The position numbers and the translations under genes were made by a program. From the NCBI GenBank assembly GCA_947384055.1, contig CANDFO010000053.1:1-17179 (forward strand): a stretch of DNA of 17,179 bases. Reading direction: 5' to 3'. The DNA comes from an uncultured Flavonifractor sp. (GTDB lineage Bacteria; Bacillota; Clostridia; Oscillospirales; Oscillospiraceae). Under the pieces are notes generated by a model. That model was not told the origin of the DNA and made no database searches. It saw nothing but the letters and a program-made list of their open reading frames with translations. The first letter of the stretch is position 1. Each line of letters begins with the position of its first letter. Of the stretch, positions 7,122 through 14,505 are shown in pieces.

Positions 7122-7283
7122 AAGGGATATGGCCTGCTGTGCGCACCCTTTGGGCACACTTGCAGGCCGAGAAGTGTCATTTTCGAGGCACATGTTCCAG
7201 AAATGACCCGTTTTAACTTTATTTTGCCGCCCTAGGGCGGCAAAACTCTGCGAGGCTTTTCCAGGGGGGAAATTTTTCGACAA
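7089..7283. repeat. Palindrome-rich intergenic element, MITE-like or REP-like
   Basis: About 195 bp bounded by inverted ends TTGTCGAAAAA (7089-7099) and TTTTTCGACAA (7273-7283). Inside it, hairpins follow one another: the 15-bp stem at 7089-7121; GGCCTGC/GCAGGCC (7131-7137, 7162-7168) with more pairing inside; GTCATTT/AAATGAC (7176-7182, 7201-7207) around ACATGT; and a perfect 24-bp palindrome at 7222-7245 centred on CCTAGG. No convincing gene is present. The dense stacked symmetry and matching ends suggest a non-autonomous mobile or dispersed repeat element. Copy number cannot be judged from one window. Confidence 0.55.
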
Positions 7284-7412
7284 TCTGTCTCCATCCAAAC
7301 GGATGGAAGAAAGTACCGTCGTTGTTTGGGGTGTATGCAAGGGCGTATGGTCAACCGACTTTTGGGAGGAGGGCGCCCGTCCATTTTTGTGCTGTCAGTC
7401 ATAAAATTTTAA

Positions 7413-7441
7413 GAGACAGCGGCGGCCTGTTCTGCTATAAT
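7413..7441 (+). promoter_or_regulatory. Promoter of the amidase gene
   Basis: GAGACA (7413-7418), a 17-bp spacer and consensus TATAAT (7436-7441) preceded by TGC, an extended -10. Transcription would begin near 7448, giving a leader of about 30 nt before the GTG start at 7477. Confidence 0.7.
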
Positions 7442-7476
7442 AAAAAATAACGTCGAATTATAGGGGGCGGTAGCGC

Positions 7477-8217
7477 GTGGAACGGCAGCCGGTACAGGAG
7501 CGTAACAAGGAGGAGCAGGGCAGCTTGATTGACATTCAGCTGGACCTCCCCCTGCGGCCCCAGGTGGAGGGACCTTCCCAGCCCCGGCGGAAGCAGGTTT
7601 CCTGGCCTGATATCCCCTTCCATATTGTAGTGCCTGTCTTGGCGGTTCTGGTGGCGGTTCTGGCGGTGGTAAAGCTCATTGACCCCTTTGCCCGGGAGGA
7701 GGCGCCGCCGCCGGACGCAGGCGTGGCGGGACTGCCTGAGTGGATCCAGGTGGAGCTGCTGCCGGTGAACCCCTATTCCCGGCCCGGCGATCCCCTGGAG
7801 CAGGTCAATGGAGTTGTGATTCACTATGTGGGCAACCCGGGCACCAGCGCCGCCGCCAACCACAGCTATTTCGCGGGACTGGCCAAGACTGAGGAGACCT
7901 ATGCCAGCAGTCATTTTCTGGTGGGGCTGGAGGGGGAGGTCCTGCTGAATGTCCCTCTGGATGAAATCGCCTACTGCTCCAACTGGCGCAACGACGACAC
8001 CATCTCCATAGAGTGCTGCCACCCGGACAGCACCGGGGAATTCACCGCCGCCACCTACCAGTCCCTGGTGGAGCTGACCCGGTGGCTGATGGAGACCTAC
8101 GGCCTGGACAAAAGCCAGGTGATTCGGCACTATGACGTGACCGGAAAGGAGTGCCCCCGCTATTTCGTACAGAACCCCGAGGCGTGGGAGAATTTTTTGG
8201 ACGGGCTGGCTGAATAG
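7477..8217 (+). CDS. Membrane-anchored N-acetylmuramoyl-L-alanine amidase (Amidase_2/PGRP family)
   Basis: 246 aa, GTG start at 7477 with GGGGGCGG 6 bp upstream. A cytoplasmic tail of ~45 residues leads to one transmembrane helix (about 47-68), so the enzyme domain faces outside (type II topology). The zinc amidase domain covers ~95-242. Metal ligands are visible as His116 (VVIHYVGNPG), His218 and Cys226 (RHYDVTGKECPRYF); His146 lies in ASSHFLVG and Glu179 in SIECC. The fold of T7 lysozyme and PGRP proteins cleaves the bond between muramic acid and L-alanine in peptidoglycan. All zinc ligands are present, so it is probably active. Likely roles are wall turnover or remodelling at the outer membrane-proximal face. 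It is transcribed from its own promoter and has no obvious operon partner. Confidence 0.92.
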   Translation: MERQPVQERNKEEQGSLIDIQLDLPLRPQVEGPSQPRRKQVSWPDIPFHIVVPVLAVLVAVLAVVKLIDPFAREEAPPPDAGVAGLPEWIQVELLPVNPYSRPGDPLEQVNGVVIHYVGNPGTSAAANHSYFAGLAKTEETYASSHFLVGLEGEVLLNVPLDEIAYCSNWRNDDTISIECCHPDSTGEFTAATYQSLVELTRWLMETYGLDKSQVIRHYDVTGKECPRYFVQNPEAWENFLDGLAE

Positions 8218-8282
8218 TCCGGTTTATTGGACTGTACTTCCTGTATACTGTGCTTATCAACAGCAGGAAGGAGCGTCGTCCA

Positions 8283-8405
8283 ATGAGTTATGAAATCCGA
8301 TACGTCTATGGGCATGTGGAGGTATACGACCAGGCGGGCCGGTTCCGGTTCTCCGCCGACACCGAGCGGGAGGCGCTGGAGGAGCTGGAGCACGAGGCGG
8401 CATAA
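8283..8405 (+). CDS. Small acidic protein, 40 aa, function unknown
   Basis: ATG at 8283 after a strong AAGGAG site; the frame ends at TAA 8403-8405. The protein starts MSYEIRYVYGHVEVYDQAG, continues with RFRFSADTEREALEELE and ends HEAA. The first half looks like two short beta strands around Gly10 (YEIRYVYGHVEVYD), and the second half like an acidic helix. I recall similar tiny proteins in other clostridial genomes but cannot check this. A possible -10 TATACT (8244-8249) lies 34 bp upstream without a good -35. It stands alone between the amidase and the ABC transporter. The good ribosome site and balanced composition favour a real gene; no function can be stated. Confidence 0.7.
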   Translation: MSYEIRYVYGHVEVYDQAGRFRFSADTEREALEELEHEAA

Positions 8406-8418
8406 TCAGGCCGCAAAC

Positions 8419-8445
8419 CTTACAAAACTGTCACAAAATTGTAAG
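8419..8445. promoter_or_regulatory. Inverted-repeat operator upstream of the BceAB-type transporter
   Basis: CTTACAA (8419-8425) and TTGTAAG (8439-8445) form a perfect 7-bp inverted repeat with a 13-bp centre that contains TGTCAC. A -10 candidate TAAGAT (8478-8483) lies downstream with no -35 at the right distance. An operator just upstream of a poor -35 is what an OmpR-type activator such as a BceR/NsaR-like regulator would use. The repeat is seen; the regulator is inferred. Confidence 0.55.
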
Positions 8446-8514
8446 CCAAACTTATGGCGCCGCCTCCGGCGCTCTGGTAAGATAAGACCAGTTCAAGCAA
8501 GGAGGCGGCAAGCC

Positions 8515-9282
8515 ATGGAAACCATTCTGCAAGTGGAACATTTGCAAAAATACTACGGCATCCGGGGGAGTGTCACCCGGGCCATTGACGACGTCAGCTT
8601 TGTTGTGGAAAAAGGGGAGTTCGTGGGGATTATGGGGGCCTCGGGCAGCGGCAAGACCACCCTGCTCAACTGCATCGCCACCATTGACACCCCTACCGCC
8701 GGTCACATCACCGTAGAGGGCAGGGATATCACCCGGCTGAGGAGCCGGGAGCTGTCCCGGTTCCGGAGGGAGCGGCTGGGATTTGTGTTTCAGGATTCCA
8801 ATCTGCTGGACACCCTCACCGCTTTTGAGAACATTGCTTTGGCCCTGACCATCCAAAAGGTCCCCACCGCCCAGGTGGAGCCCCGGGTGGCGGAGACCGC
8901 CCGGCTGCTGGGCATCACCGACTGCCTGAACAAATACCCCTACCAGATGTCCGGCGGACAGCGCCAGCGGGCGGCGGCGGCCCGGGCGCTGATAACCAAC
9001 CCGGCCTTGATCCTGGCCGACGAGCCCACCGGGGCCCTGGACTCCAAATCCGCCCGGCTGCTGCTGGACCGCTTTGAGGCCCTGAATACGGAGACGCACG
9101 CCACCATATTGATGGTGACGCACGACGCCTTTACCGCCTCCTACTGCCGGCGCATCCTGTTTATCAAAGACGGGCGGCCTTTTACGGAGCTGATCCGGGG
9201 CGGCCAGGAGCGAAAAGCCTTCTTTTCCAAGATCATCGAAGTGGTGACGGTTCTGGGAGGTGACTCCGGCGATGTTCTCTAA
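8515..9282 (+). CDS. ABC transporter ATPase, BceA type
   Basis: 255 aa, ATG at 8515 with GGAGGCGG 6 bp before it. All motifs of an ABC ATPase are present: Walker A GASGSGKTT (41-49), Q-loop Gln93 (FVFQDSNLL), signature MSGGQ (145-149, Met instead of Leu), Walker B LILADE (165-170) and switch His203. The phrase DSNLLDTLTAFENIALAL is typical of the peptide-resistance (BceA/VraD/LolD-like) group, as is the partner permease with a large extracellular domain. The last codons overlap the permease start by 11 bp. The pair probably removes or frees cell-wall-acting antimicrobial peptides such as bacitracin or lantibiotics from their lipid targets. Substrate unknown. Confidence 0.93.
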   Translation: METILQVEHLQKYYGIRGSVTRAIDDVSFVVEKGEFVGIMGASGSGKTTLLNCIATIDTPTAGHITVEGRDITRLRSRELSRFRRERLGFVFQDSNLLDTLTAFENIALALTIQKVPTAQVEPRVAETARLLGITDCLNKYPYQMSGGQRQRAAAARALITNPALILADEPTGALDSKSARLLLDRFEALNTETHATILMVTHDAFTASYCRRILFIKDGRPFTELIRGGQERKAFFSKIIEVVTVLGGDSGDVL

Positions 9283-11242
9283 GCTGGCCCTGAAAAATGT
9301 GGCCCGCAGCCTGCGGGATTACTCAGTGTACTTCTTAACCCTGACTTTGGGCGTGTGTATTTTCTACGTATTCAACTCCATGGACGCCCAGTATGTCATG
9401 GATGTCCTGCGCTCCAGCCGCGCCAACATCATTGATGTGCTTATCACCCTGATTGATGTACTCTCGGCCTTCGTGTCGGTGGTGCTGGGCTTTTTGATTC
9501 TCTACGCCAACAGCTTTATGATCCGGCGGCGGAAGCGGGAGCTGGGGACCTATCTGCTGCTGGGCATGGACGGAAGGCGGGTATCCGGCCTCCTGTTTTT
9601 GGAGACCTTTCTCATTGGACTGTTCTCCCTGGCGGCCGGCCTCACGTTAGGCGTGGTGCTCTCCCAGTTTATCTCCATTCTCACCGCCAGCCTCTTTCAG
9701 ATTACGCTAACCGACTTCTACTTTGTATTCTCTCTGCGGGCGGTGGGCAAAACCGCCCTGTATTTTGGGGTGATCTTCCTGGTGGTGATGCTCTTCAATT
9801 CCTTTACCGTCTCACGGCAGAAGCTGATTGACCTGCTCCACGCCCACCGGGAGAATCAGGACCTGAAGCTCAAAAGCGTTCGGTCCTCCCTGGTGATGTT
9901 CGCAGTGGGGGTGGTCCTGCTGACGGCGGCCTATGCCATGCTGCTGACACGGGGCATTCTCACCATAGACGCGCTCTTTTTCGTCATGCTGGGCCTGGGG
10001 ACGTTGGGGACCCTGTTGTTTTTCCGGTCCCTGTCGGGCTTTTTATTAGAGCTGTGCCAGTCGGCCAAGGGCCTGTACTATCGGGGCCTGAATATGTTTA
10101 TCCTGCGGCAGTTCAACTCCCGCATCAACACTACCTATGTGTCCATGACGGTGATCTGCCTGATGCTCCTGCTGGCCATCGGCATCACCGCCTGCTCTGT
10201 GGGCCTCAACAACACCATTTCAGACATCACCAACGGCGCCGCCCCCTTTGACGTCACCGTGCAATTTCTGCCTGACAGCGGAGAGTCCGCGCCCCATCTG
10301 GAAGAATGGCTGAAGCAGGGCGGGTTTGACCCGGCGGAGGAGCTGGAGGACTATCTGGTCTATCACAGCGGCTGGACTGAGCTGGACCAGGCGGAGGGCG
10401 CCGGTCCTGTGACCGTCCGCATACTCTCCCACAGCGACTGCGATCGCCTGCTGGAGCTGCAGGGTATGGAGCCCCTGGAGCTGGGGGAAAACCAGTACGG
10501 CCTGTTTCTTGGGACCTTACAGGAGCCCCGGGAAAATCCTCTGTGGCAGATGCGTCCTGTCCTGGAGGCCGGCGGAAAACCGCTGCTGATGGGTCCCGCA
10601 GTCCAGGCGGTATCCTGCACCGGAGCGGACGTCGATGAGTGGTATGTGGTCCTGCCCGACGGGGCGGCGGACGCCGCCTGCTTTGGCAGCAGGTGGATTC
10701 TGGTGGGCAATTACTCCCCCGGCGCGGATGTTCCGGCGGCGGAAGAGCGGCTGGGGGAGGCCATGCACCACCTGGTTCCCAGGGAGGAACAGAGCATTTT
10801 CGACGGCTATGGCTATGCCTGGACCACTAAACTGGAGATCTACAGTCAGACCATGGGCTCCAAAATTATTGTGCTGTTTTTGGGCATCTACCTGGGCATT
10901 GTCTTTCTGCTGTGCTCGGCGGCGGTGCTGGCTCTCCAGCAGCTTTCCCAGGCCGCCGACAATCAGGAGCGCTATGCCCTCCTTACCCGCCTGGGGGTGG
11001 AGCGGAAGATGCGGGACCGCTCGGTGTATGTACAGGTCTTTCTGGCGTTTTTTCTTCCGCTGGCTCTGGCCGTGGTCCACTCCGTGGTGGGGATGACTTC
11101 CGCAAACGAGGCCATTGCCGCCGTGGGCCGGGTGGACTCGGTGGCCTCCAGCGCAGTAACGGCGGCGTTCATTTTGGTGGTATATGGGGCTTACTTCCTG
11201 GCTACCTGCTGGGGCAGCCGCAGGATTATAAAGGGGCAGTGA
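9272..11242 (+). CDS. ABC transporter permease, BceB type
   Basis: 656 aa. I chose ATG 9272 (MFSKLALKNV, the usual start of this family) with GGGAGGTGA 9 bp upstream; a GTG at 9260 is in frame but lies inside that ribosome site. Ten transmembrane segments are expected at about 18-36, 60-82, 108-130, 160-178, 206-226, 232-250, 286-312, 532-556, 586-607 and 628-646. Between helices 7 and 8 lies a ~215-residue extracellular domain (313-528), the hallmark of BceB proteins and the part that senses peptide antibiotics in that family. Length is normal. It forms an operon with the ATPase. No BceS-like kinase or BceR-like regulator is next to it, so any control must come from elsewhere. Confidence 0.92.
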   Translation: MFSKLALKNVARSLRDYSVYFLTLTLGVCIFYVFNSMDAQYVMDVLRSSRANIIDVLITLIDVLSAFVSVVLGFLILYANSFMIRRRKRELGTYLLLGMDGRRVSGLLFLETFLIGLFSLAAGLTLGVVLSQFISILTASLFQITLTDFYFVFSLRAVGKTALYFGVIFLVVMLFNSFTVSRQKLIDLLHAHRENQDLKLKSVRSSLVMFAVGVVLLTAAYAMLLTRGILTIDALFFVMLGLGTLGTLLFFRSLSGFLLELCQSAKGLYYRGLNMFILRQFNSRINTTYVSMTVICLMLLLAIGITACSVGLNNTISDITNGAAPFDVTVQFLPDSGESAPHLEEWLKQGGFDPAEELEDYLVYHSGWTELDQAEGAGPVTVRILSHSDCDRLLELQGMEPLELGENQYGLFLGTLQEPRENPLWQMRPVLEAGGKPLLMGPAVQAVSCTGADVDEWYVVLPDGAADAACFGSRWILVGNYSPGADVPAAEERLGEAMHHLVPREEQSIFDGYGYAWTTKLEIYSQTMGSKIIVLFLGIYLGIVFLLCSAAVLALQQLSQAADNQERYALLTRLGVERKMRDRSVYVQVFLAFFLPLALAVVHSVVGMTSANEAIAAVGRVDSVASSAVTAAFILVVYGAYFLATCWGSRRIIKGQ

Positions 11243-11266
11243 CAAAAGCTGTCCGGGAAAAGCCTT

Positions 11267-11289
11267 TATATAATTTTAAAAATTATATA
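11267..11289. repeat. AT-only palindrome between bceB and the PAQR gene
   Basis: Arms TATATAATTTT (11267-11277) and its exact reverse complement (11279-11289) with a single central A. With no G or C in the stem it is a poor intrinsic terminator. It lies 12 bp upstream of the -35 of the PAQR gene promoter, where it may act as an UP-like AT-rich element or a protein site. Confidence 0.4.
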
Positions 11290-11300
11290 AAAAGTTTGTG

Positions 11301-11330
11301 TTGATTATTTCATGGCATCTGTGGTATACT
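11301..11330 (+). promoter_or_regulatory. Promoter of the PAQR/hemolysin III gene
   Basis: TTGATT (11301-11306), 18-bp spacer and TATACT (11325-11330). Transcription would begin near 11337, leaving a short leader with AGGTGG before ATG 11355. Confidence 0.6.
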
Positions 11331-11354
11331 ACTCCTGCAAAGGTGGTGTACTCC

Positions 11355-12113
11355 ATGGATTCAATGGATCAAAATTATGCCATGACACCGATAGACGGCG
11401 TACTGAACCGGGCTGTTCGGCACAGCTCCGGCAGGGTCCGAGAAAAGGACCGGGACCCCTATGACGGTCTGCGCCCCTGGTCGGCCATAACCCACGGTGC
11501 GGGGGCGGTGCTGGCCCTGGCGGGAACGGTCCTGCTGCTGGGCCGGGCGGCCCGGCTGAACTGCGATGGCTGGCACATGTTCTCCTTCCTGGTTTTTGGC
11601 CTGAGCATGGTGGCGCTGTATACGGCCAGCACCCTGTACCACTGCCTCAACACCGGGGTTAAGGGCCGCGTCCGCCTGCGCAAGCTGGACCATGCCTCTA
11701 TTTATCTCCTCATTGCCGGGACCTATACCCCTATGTGTCTGGTGGTCCTGCGGCAGGAGGGAAACTGGGGCTGGACCCTCTTTGCCGCGGCCTGGGGTAT
11801 TGCCTTAGCGGGGCTGGTGCTCTGTATTGTGTGGATCGCCTCTCCCCGCTGGGTGACAGCCGGCCTGTATATCGCAATGGGCTGGATGGGCGTTACCGCC
11901 TTGGTGCCCCTGGTTCAGCGGCTCCCGTCCCTGGGATTTTTCTGGCTGCTGGGCGGCGGTATTCTCTATACGGTGGGCGGCGTGCTCTACGCCGTCAAAT
12001 GGCCCGGCCGGAACAATCCCCGATTCGGCTGTCATGAGATTTTCCATGTGTTTATTCTAGCGGGCACTCTTTTCCACTTCCTGCTTATGTACCAGGTGGT
12101 GGTCCTGCTGTGA
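11355..12113 (+). CDS. PAQR-family membrane protein (hemolysin III/YqfA-like)
   Basis: 252 aa. ATG at 11355 with AGGTGG 8 bp upstream; the frame stays open to 11298, but that would place the start upstream of the expected transcript. A cytoplasmic head of ~40 residues is followed by seven hydrophobic segments. The family's metal-site residues are visible: Ser92 and His96 in TASTLYHCL, Asp112-His113 in LDHASIYLLIAGTYTP, and His227 and His231 in CHEIFHVFILAG. These correspond to the conserved Ser/His/Asp/His set that binds zinc in PAQR proteins and suggests hydrolase-like chemistry in the membrane. In bacteria the family is linked to membrane lipid homeostasis; the hemolysin name is historical. 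Monocistronic: own promoter and a strong terminator after it. Confidence 0.92.
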   Translation: MDSMDQNYAMTPIDGVLNRAVRHSSGRVREKDRDPYDGLRPWSAITHGAGAVLALAGTVLLLGRAARLNCDGWHMFSFLVFGLSMVALYTASTLYHCLNTGVKGRVRLRKLDHASIYLLIAGTYTPMCLVVLRQEGNWGWTLFAAAWGIALAGLVLCIVWIASPRWVTAGLYIAMGWMGVTALVPLVQRLPSLGFFWLLGGGILYTVGGVLYAVKWPGRNNPRFGCHEIFHVFILAGTLFHFLLMYQVVVLL

Positions 12114-12122
12114 ACGTTTCAG

Positions 12123-12167
12123 CGCCGGTCCGCGTTTCAGCATGCGCGGGCCGGCGGACGGTTTTTT
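12123..12167 (+). terminator. Intrinsic terminator of the PAQR gene
   Basis: CGCCGGTCCGCG (12123-12134) pairs with CGCGGGCCGGCG (12145-12156), 11 of 12 Watson-Crick plus one U-G in RNA, loop of 10 nt, then six T at 12162-12167. It begins ten bases after the stop codon. Confidence 0.9.
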
Positions 12168-12170
12168 GCC

Positions 12171-12224
12171 CTGCGCGAAAAGCTCCCTGCAATCCACCGG
12201 GATTGCAGGGAGCTTTCCGCGCAG
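12171..12224. repeat. Long near-perfect hairpin after the terminator
   Basis: The 25-nt arm at 12171-12195 matches the reverse complement of 12200-12224 at 24 of 25 positions, with loop ACCG. The core is GCTCCCTGCAATCC and its complement, flanked by A-rich and T-rich steps and an outer CTGCGCG/CGCGCAG clamp. Only three T follow the core, so it is at best a second, bidirectional terminator. It lies exactly where the GC-rich part gives way to the AT-richer genes. Confidence 0.6.
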
Positions 12225-12301
12225 TTAAGCTGGAGCATAAAGCGCTGACATATACGGGAGATACGGAACGGTCTCTATGGTCAAAGCGCTTAATATGCGT
12301 C

Positions 12302-12330
12302 TTGCTCATTTTCACTTTCCGTGTTAAAAT
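12302..12330 (+). promoter_or_regulatory. Promoter of the AT-rich two-gene unit
   Basis: TTGCTC (12302-12307), 17-bp spacer and TAAAAT (12325-12330). It would give a leader of about 70 nt before ATG 12406. Confidence 0.6.
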
Positions 12331-12405
12331 GTTATCATCCAGTTATTGGGCTGCCGAGTGAAATTGATTTTATTGCAAACAGTGAGGATTGAAAGGATAT
12401 TGATT

Positions 12406-13107
12406 ATGGAGGATAATGTCTCTCAAGCGGTACAGGAGAGCTTGAAGGAGCCTTTTGTCCTAATCGTATTTCAGACAGCCTGCCTTGCAACCATTTTTTT
12501 AAACGCCACATTTATTGGGGATATGCTCTACGATATCTGGAGCAGCGGCAGCTTTTCATATGACCATTTTTTCCTGATTTTAACGATAGCCTTAAATGTT
12601 ATGGAAATCATGAATAATTGGGTTTCAATCAAAAAATTCTTTAATGATTATACGACGTCGACATTTGTTATTGATGTTTTTACACTTGGCGTGTTTTATT
12701 GGCAAATCCACGTTTTATCTCAGGCTTTACATGATGGGATTTTGATACAGCCAGATTTGACCCAAGTATTTCCTTTTTGGAAATTTATTTTGGTTTCCTG
12801 GAGCATTATATTTATTTGTTACATTGTCTGGAACATTAATATTCTTCTTCATCTAAGCAAAAAGCAATACTCTTGCGAGGATGCCGACATAATAGAGGGA
12901 ACCCAATCTAAGGATGTTGCCAGTAAGAGAGACCTCAAAAATTCGACGGCTATGCGAATAATACAAAGTGTGGTTGTCCTGCTCCTTGTTGTATTTGTCG
13001 ACTCTGTGCAGTATTCGACACCCTACACTCTGGCGTTCATTTTTTATACGCTCTATCATAATAAAGAACTAAATATTTTTGATATTTTGATAAAAAAAGT
13101 CCGTTAA
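12406..13107 (+). CDS. Multi-pass membrane protein of unknown function
   Basis: 233 aa. ATG at 12406 with AAAGGA 8 bp upstream; an in-frame start at 12346 would add 20 residues with no ribosome site. I do not recognise the family. Hydrophobic segments are visible at about 17-38, 54-72, 86-105, 124-148, 182-200 and a weaker one at 206-216. A polar, charged loop (151-181, KKQYSCEDADIIEGTQSKDVASKRDLKNS) separates helices 4 and 5. No enzymatic or transporter motif stands out. Base composition is clearly AT-richer than the genes to the left and right, and A/T-ending codons are frequent, which points to recent transfer. An M20 hydrolase begins 54 bp downstream on the same strand with no terminator between, so the two probably form one unit. 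Confidence 0.8.
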   Translation: MEDNVSQAVQESLKEPFVLIVFQTACLATIFLNATFIGDMLYDIWSSGSFSYDHFFLILTIALNVMEIMNNWVSIKKFFNDYTTSTFVIDVFTLGVFYWQIHVLSQALHDGILIQPDLTQVFPFWKFILVSWSIIFICYIVWNINILLHLSKKQYSCEDADIIEGTQSKDVASKRDLKNSTAMRIIQSVVVLLLVVFVDSVQYSTPYTLAFIFYTLYHNKELNIFDILIKKVR

Positions 13108-13161
13108 GCTGATCTATTTGTATAATCTGCTTATCTTATGTACATGTAAAGGAGAGGTAGT

Positions 13162-14328
13162 ATGCGTACAAAAATTTTACAGAGGGCGGACGAACTCAAA
13201 GAGGCAATGATTGAGCTTGCCCAAGTAATTCACTCTGAGCCGGAATTATCCGGGCAGGAGCACTTTGCGTCTCAGCATCATGTGAATTTGTTGGCGCAGA
13301 ATGGTTTTCAGGTGGAATATCCATTTGCGGGATATCCGACTGCGTTCAAAGCGGTTGCCGCGTCCAGCCGTCCTGGGCCTACAATTGCCTACCTGTCGGA
13401 ATATGATGCGCTTCCTCAAATAGGCCATGGGTGCGGACACAGTCTTTTGGGAGCTGTCAGTACTGTTGCGGGAATCGTGCTCTCCTCTGTTGTCGAGGCG
13501 GCTGGCGGTTGTGTCATGGTTTTGGGGTGTCCTGCGGAAGAAACTGAGGGAGCAAAGGTGAAATTTGCTGATATGGGCGTTTTTTCTAATGTCGATGCGG
13601 CAATGCTTGCCCACCCATATCACCAGTTTTGTGAGAGCGGAGGCTCTTTTGCGTTGGAGGCTCTGCGGTTTGAATACTGCGGAAAAGCGGCCCATGCTGT
13701 AGATTATCCGGGGCATGGCATTAACGCTCTGCACGGACTTGTCCAATTTTTTCATTCGTGCATGGAACTGCAAAAGCGATTGCCGACTACGATGAAGCTG
13801 AACGGGATTATATCACAAGGGGGATGTGCGGCAAATTTAATTCCTGACTACGCCTGTGCGGATTTCCATCTTCGTGCCGCAACAAACTCTGACCTGAAAA
13901 CTTTGAAGGAAAAAGTAATTTCTTATGCCGAAAATGCGGCGAAAAGCACAGAAACAAGTGTGAAAATTTCAAACTATGAGGCAACTTACCAGGAAATGAT
14001 TTCAAATCAGGCGCTTTCTGTGTGCTTTAACAAGAATCTACGTTCAATAGCGCCCATTAAAATTGCACAGTCTATAGTACAGCCGTTTTCTTTGGATATG
14101 GGAAATGTCAGCCATGTATGTCCGGCGATTCACCCGTATTTTAGCGTTTGTGAGGATTTTTATGCGGAACTTCATACAAAGGAGTTTGCCGCGTGCGCCG
14201 CGTCGGATTACGCATATGCACAGGCGCTTATTACTGTAAAAGCTTTGGCTCTAACCGGACTTGAGCTTATGACGGACAGTGCGGCGCTGCGAAGAGTAAA
14301 AGCGGAGTACAATCGTTTCGCAGGTTAG
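13162..14328 (+). CDS. M20-family amidohydrolase (AbgB/ACY1L2-like)
   Basis: 388 aa, ATG at 13162 with AAAGGAGAGG 4 bp upstream. A two-domain M20 metallopeptidase. Metal-site residues visible: Cys91 and His93 in IGHGCGHSLLG, Glu126/Glu127 in GCPAEETEG, His151 in MLAHPYHQ and His338 in ELHTKEF. The lid/dimer domain spans ~165-280 and contains the usual CGKAAHAVDYPGHGINAL with His178. The GHGCGH signature with Cys as ligand places it in the M20D/ACY1L2-like group, whose members hydrolyse amide bonds in N-acyl amino acids, p-aminobenzoyl-glutamate or beta-alanyl dipeptides. The exact substrate is unknown. All ligands are present, so it should be active in the cytoplasm. It shares the AT-rich character of the membrane gene before it. 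Confidence 0.92.
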   Translation: MRTKILQRADELKEAMIELAQVIHSEPELSGQEHFASQHHVNLLAQNGFQVEYPFAGYPTAFKAVAASSRPGPTIAYLSEYDALPQIGHGCGHSLLGAVSTVAGIVLSSVVEAAGGCVMVLGCPAEETEGAKVKFADMGVFSNVDAAMLAHPYHQFCESGGSFALEALRFEYCGKAAHAVDYPGHGINALHGLVQFFHSCMELQKRLPTTMKLNGIISQGGCAANLIPDYACADFHLRAATNSDLKTLKEKVISYAENAAKSTETSVKISNYEATYQEMISNQALSVCFNKNLRSIAPIKIAQSIVQPFSLDMGNVSHVCPAIHPYFSVCEDFYAELHTKEFAACAASDYAYAQALITVKALALTGLELMTDSAALRRVKAEYNRFAG

Positions 14329-14417
14329 TTTACTTCACGTAAAAATGTTTACCGGCCCTGATTACAGCTTAGATTTATTAGGAGGATCATATTTAGGCCT
14401 TGCGCCGATTATTTAAA

Positions 14418-14446
14418 TTGTCTTATAGGCAATTCTGTGTTATAAT
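14418..14446 (+). promoter_or_regulatory. Promoter of the M24 aminopeptidase gene
   Basis: TTGTCT (14418-14423), 17-bp spacer and perfect TATAAT (14441-14446). Transcription would start near 14453, about 50 nt before ATG 14506. Confidence 0.8.
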
Positions 14447-14505
14447 AAACCACCGTTTTGTGGACAGAGCAATTCAACCTGTAGAAATAAGGAGTCTGAT
14501 TACCT

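Noticed and set aside
5750..7180. Long open frame of 476 codons on the minus strand
   Set aside because: It lies opposite the clearly coding MFS gene, has no domain, is rich in His/Gln/Arg/Pro as antisense frames of GC-rich genes are, and has no ribosome site.
7035..7340. Minus-strand open frame of 101 codons through the palindrome cluster
   Set aside because: The sequence is explained by stacked inverted repeats, no ribosome site precedes its start, and no domain is visible. It may be annotated as hypothetical elsewhere if the element is repeated.
9260..9271. GTG start for the BceB-type permease
   Set aside because: It falls within the ribosome site GGGAGGTGA used by ATG 9272, and the family usually begins at MFSKLALKN.
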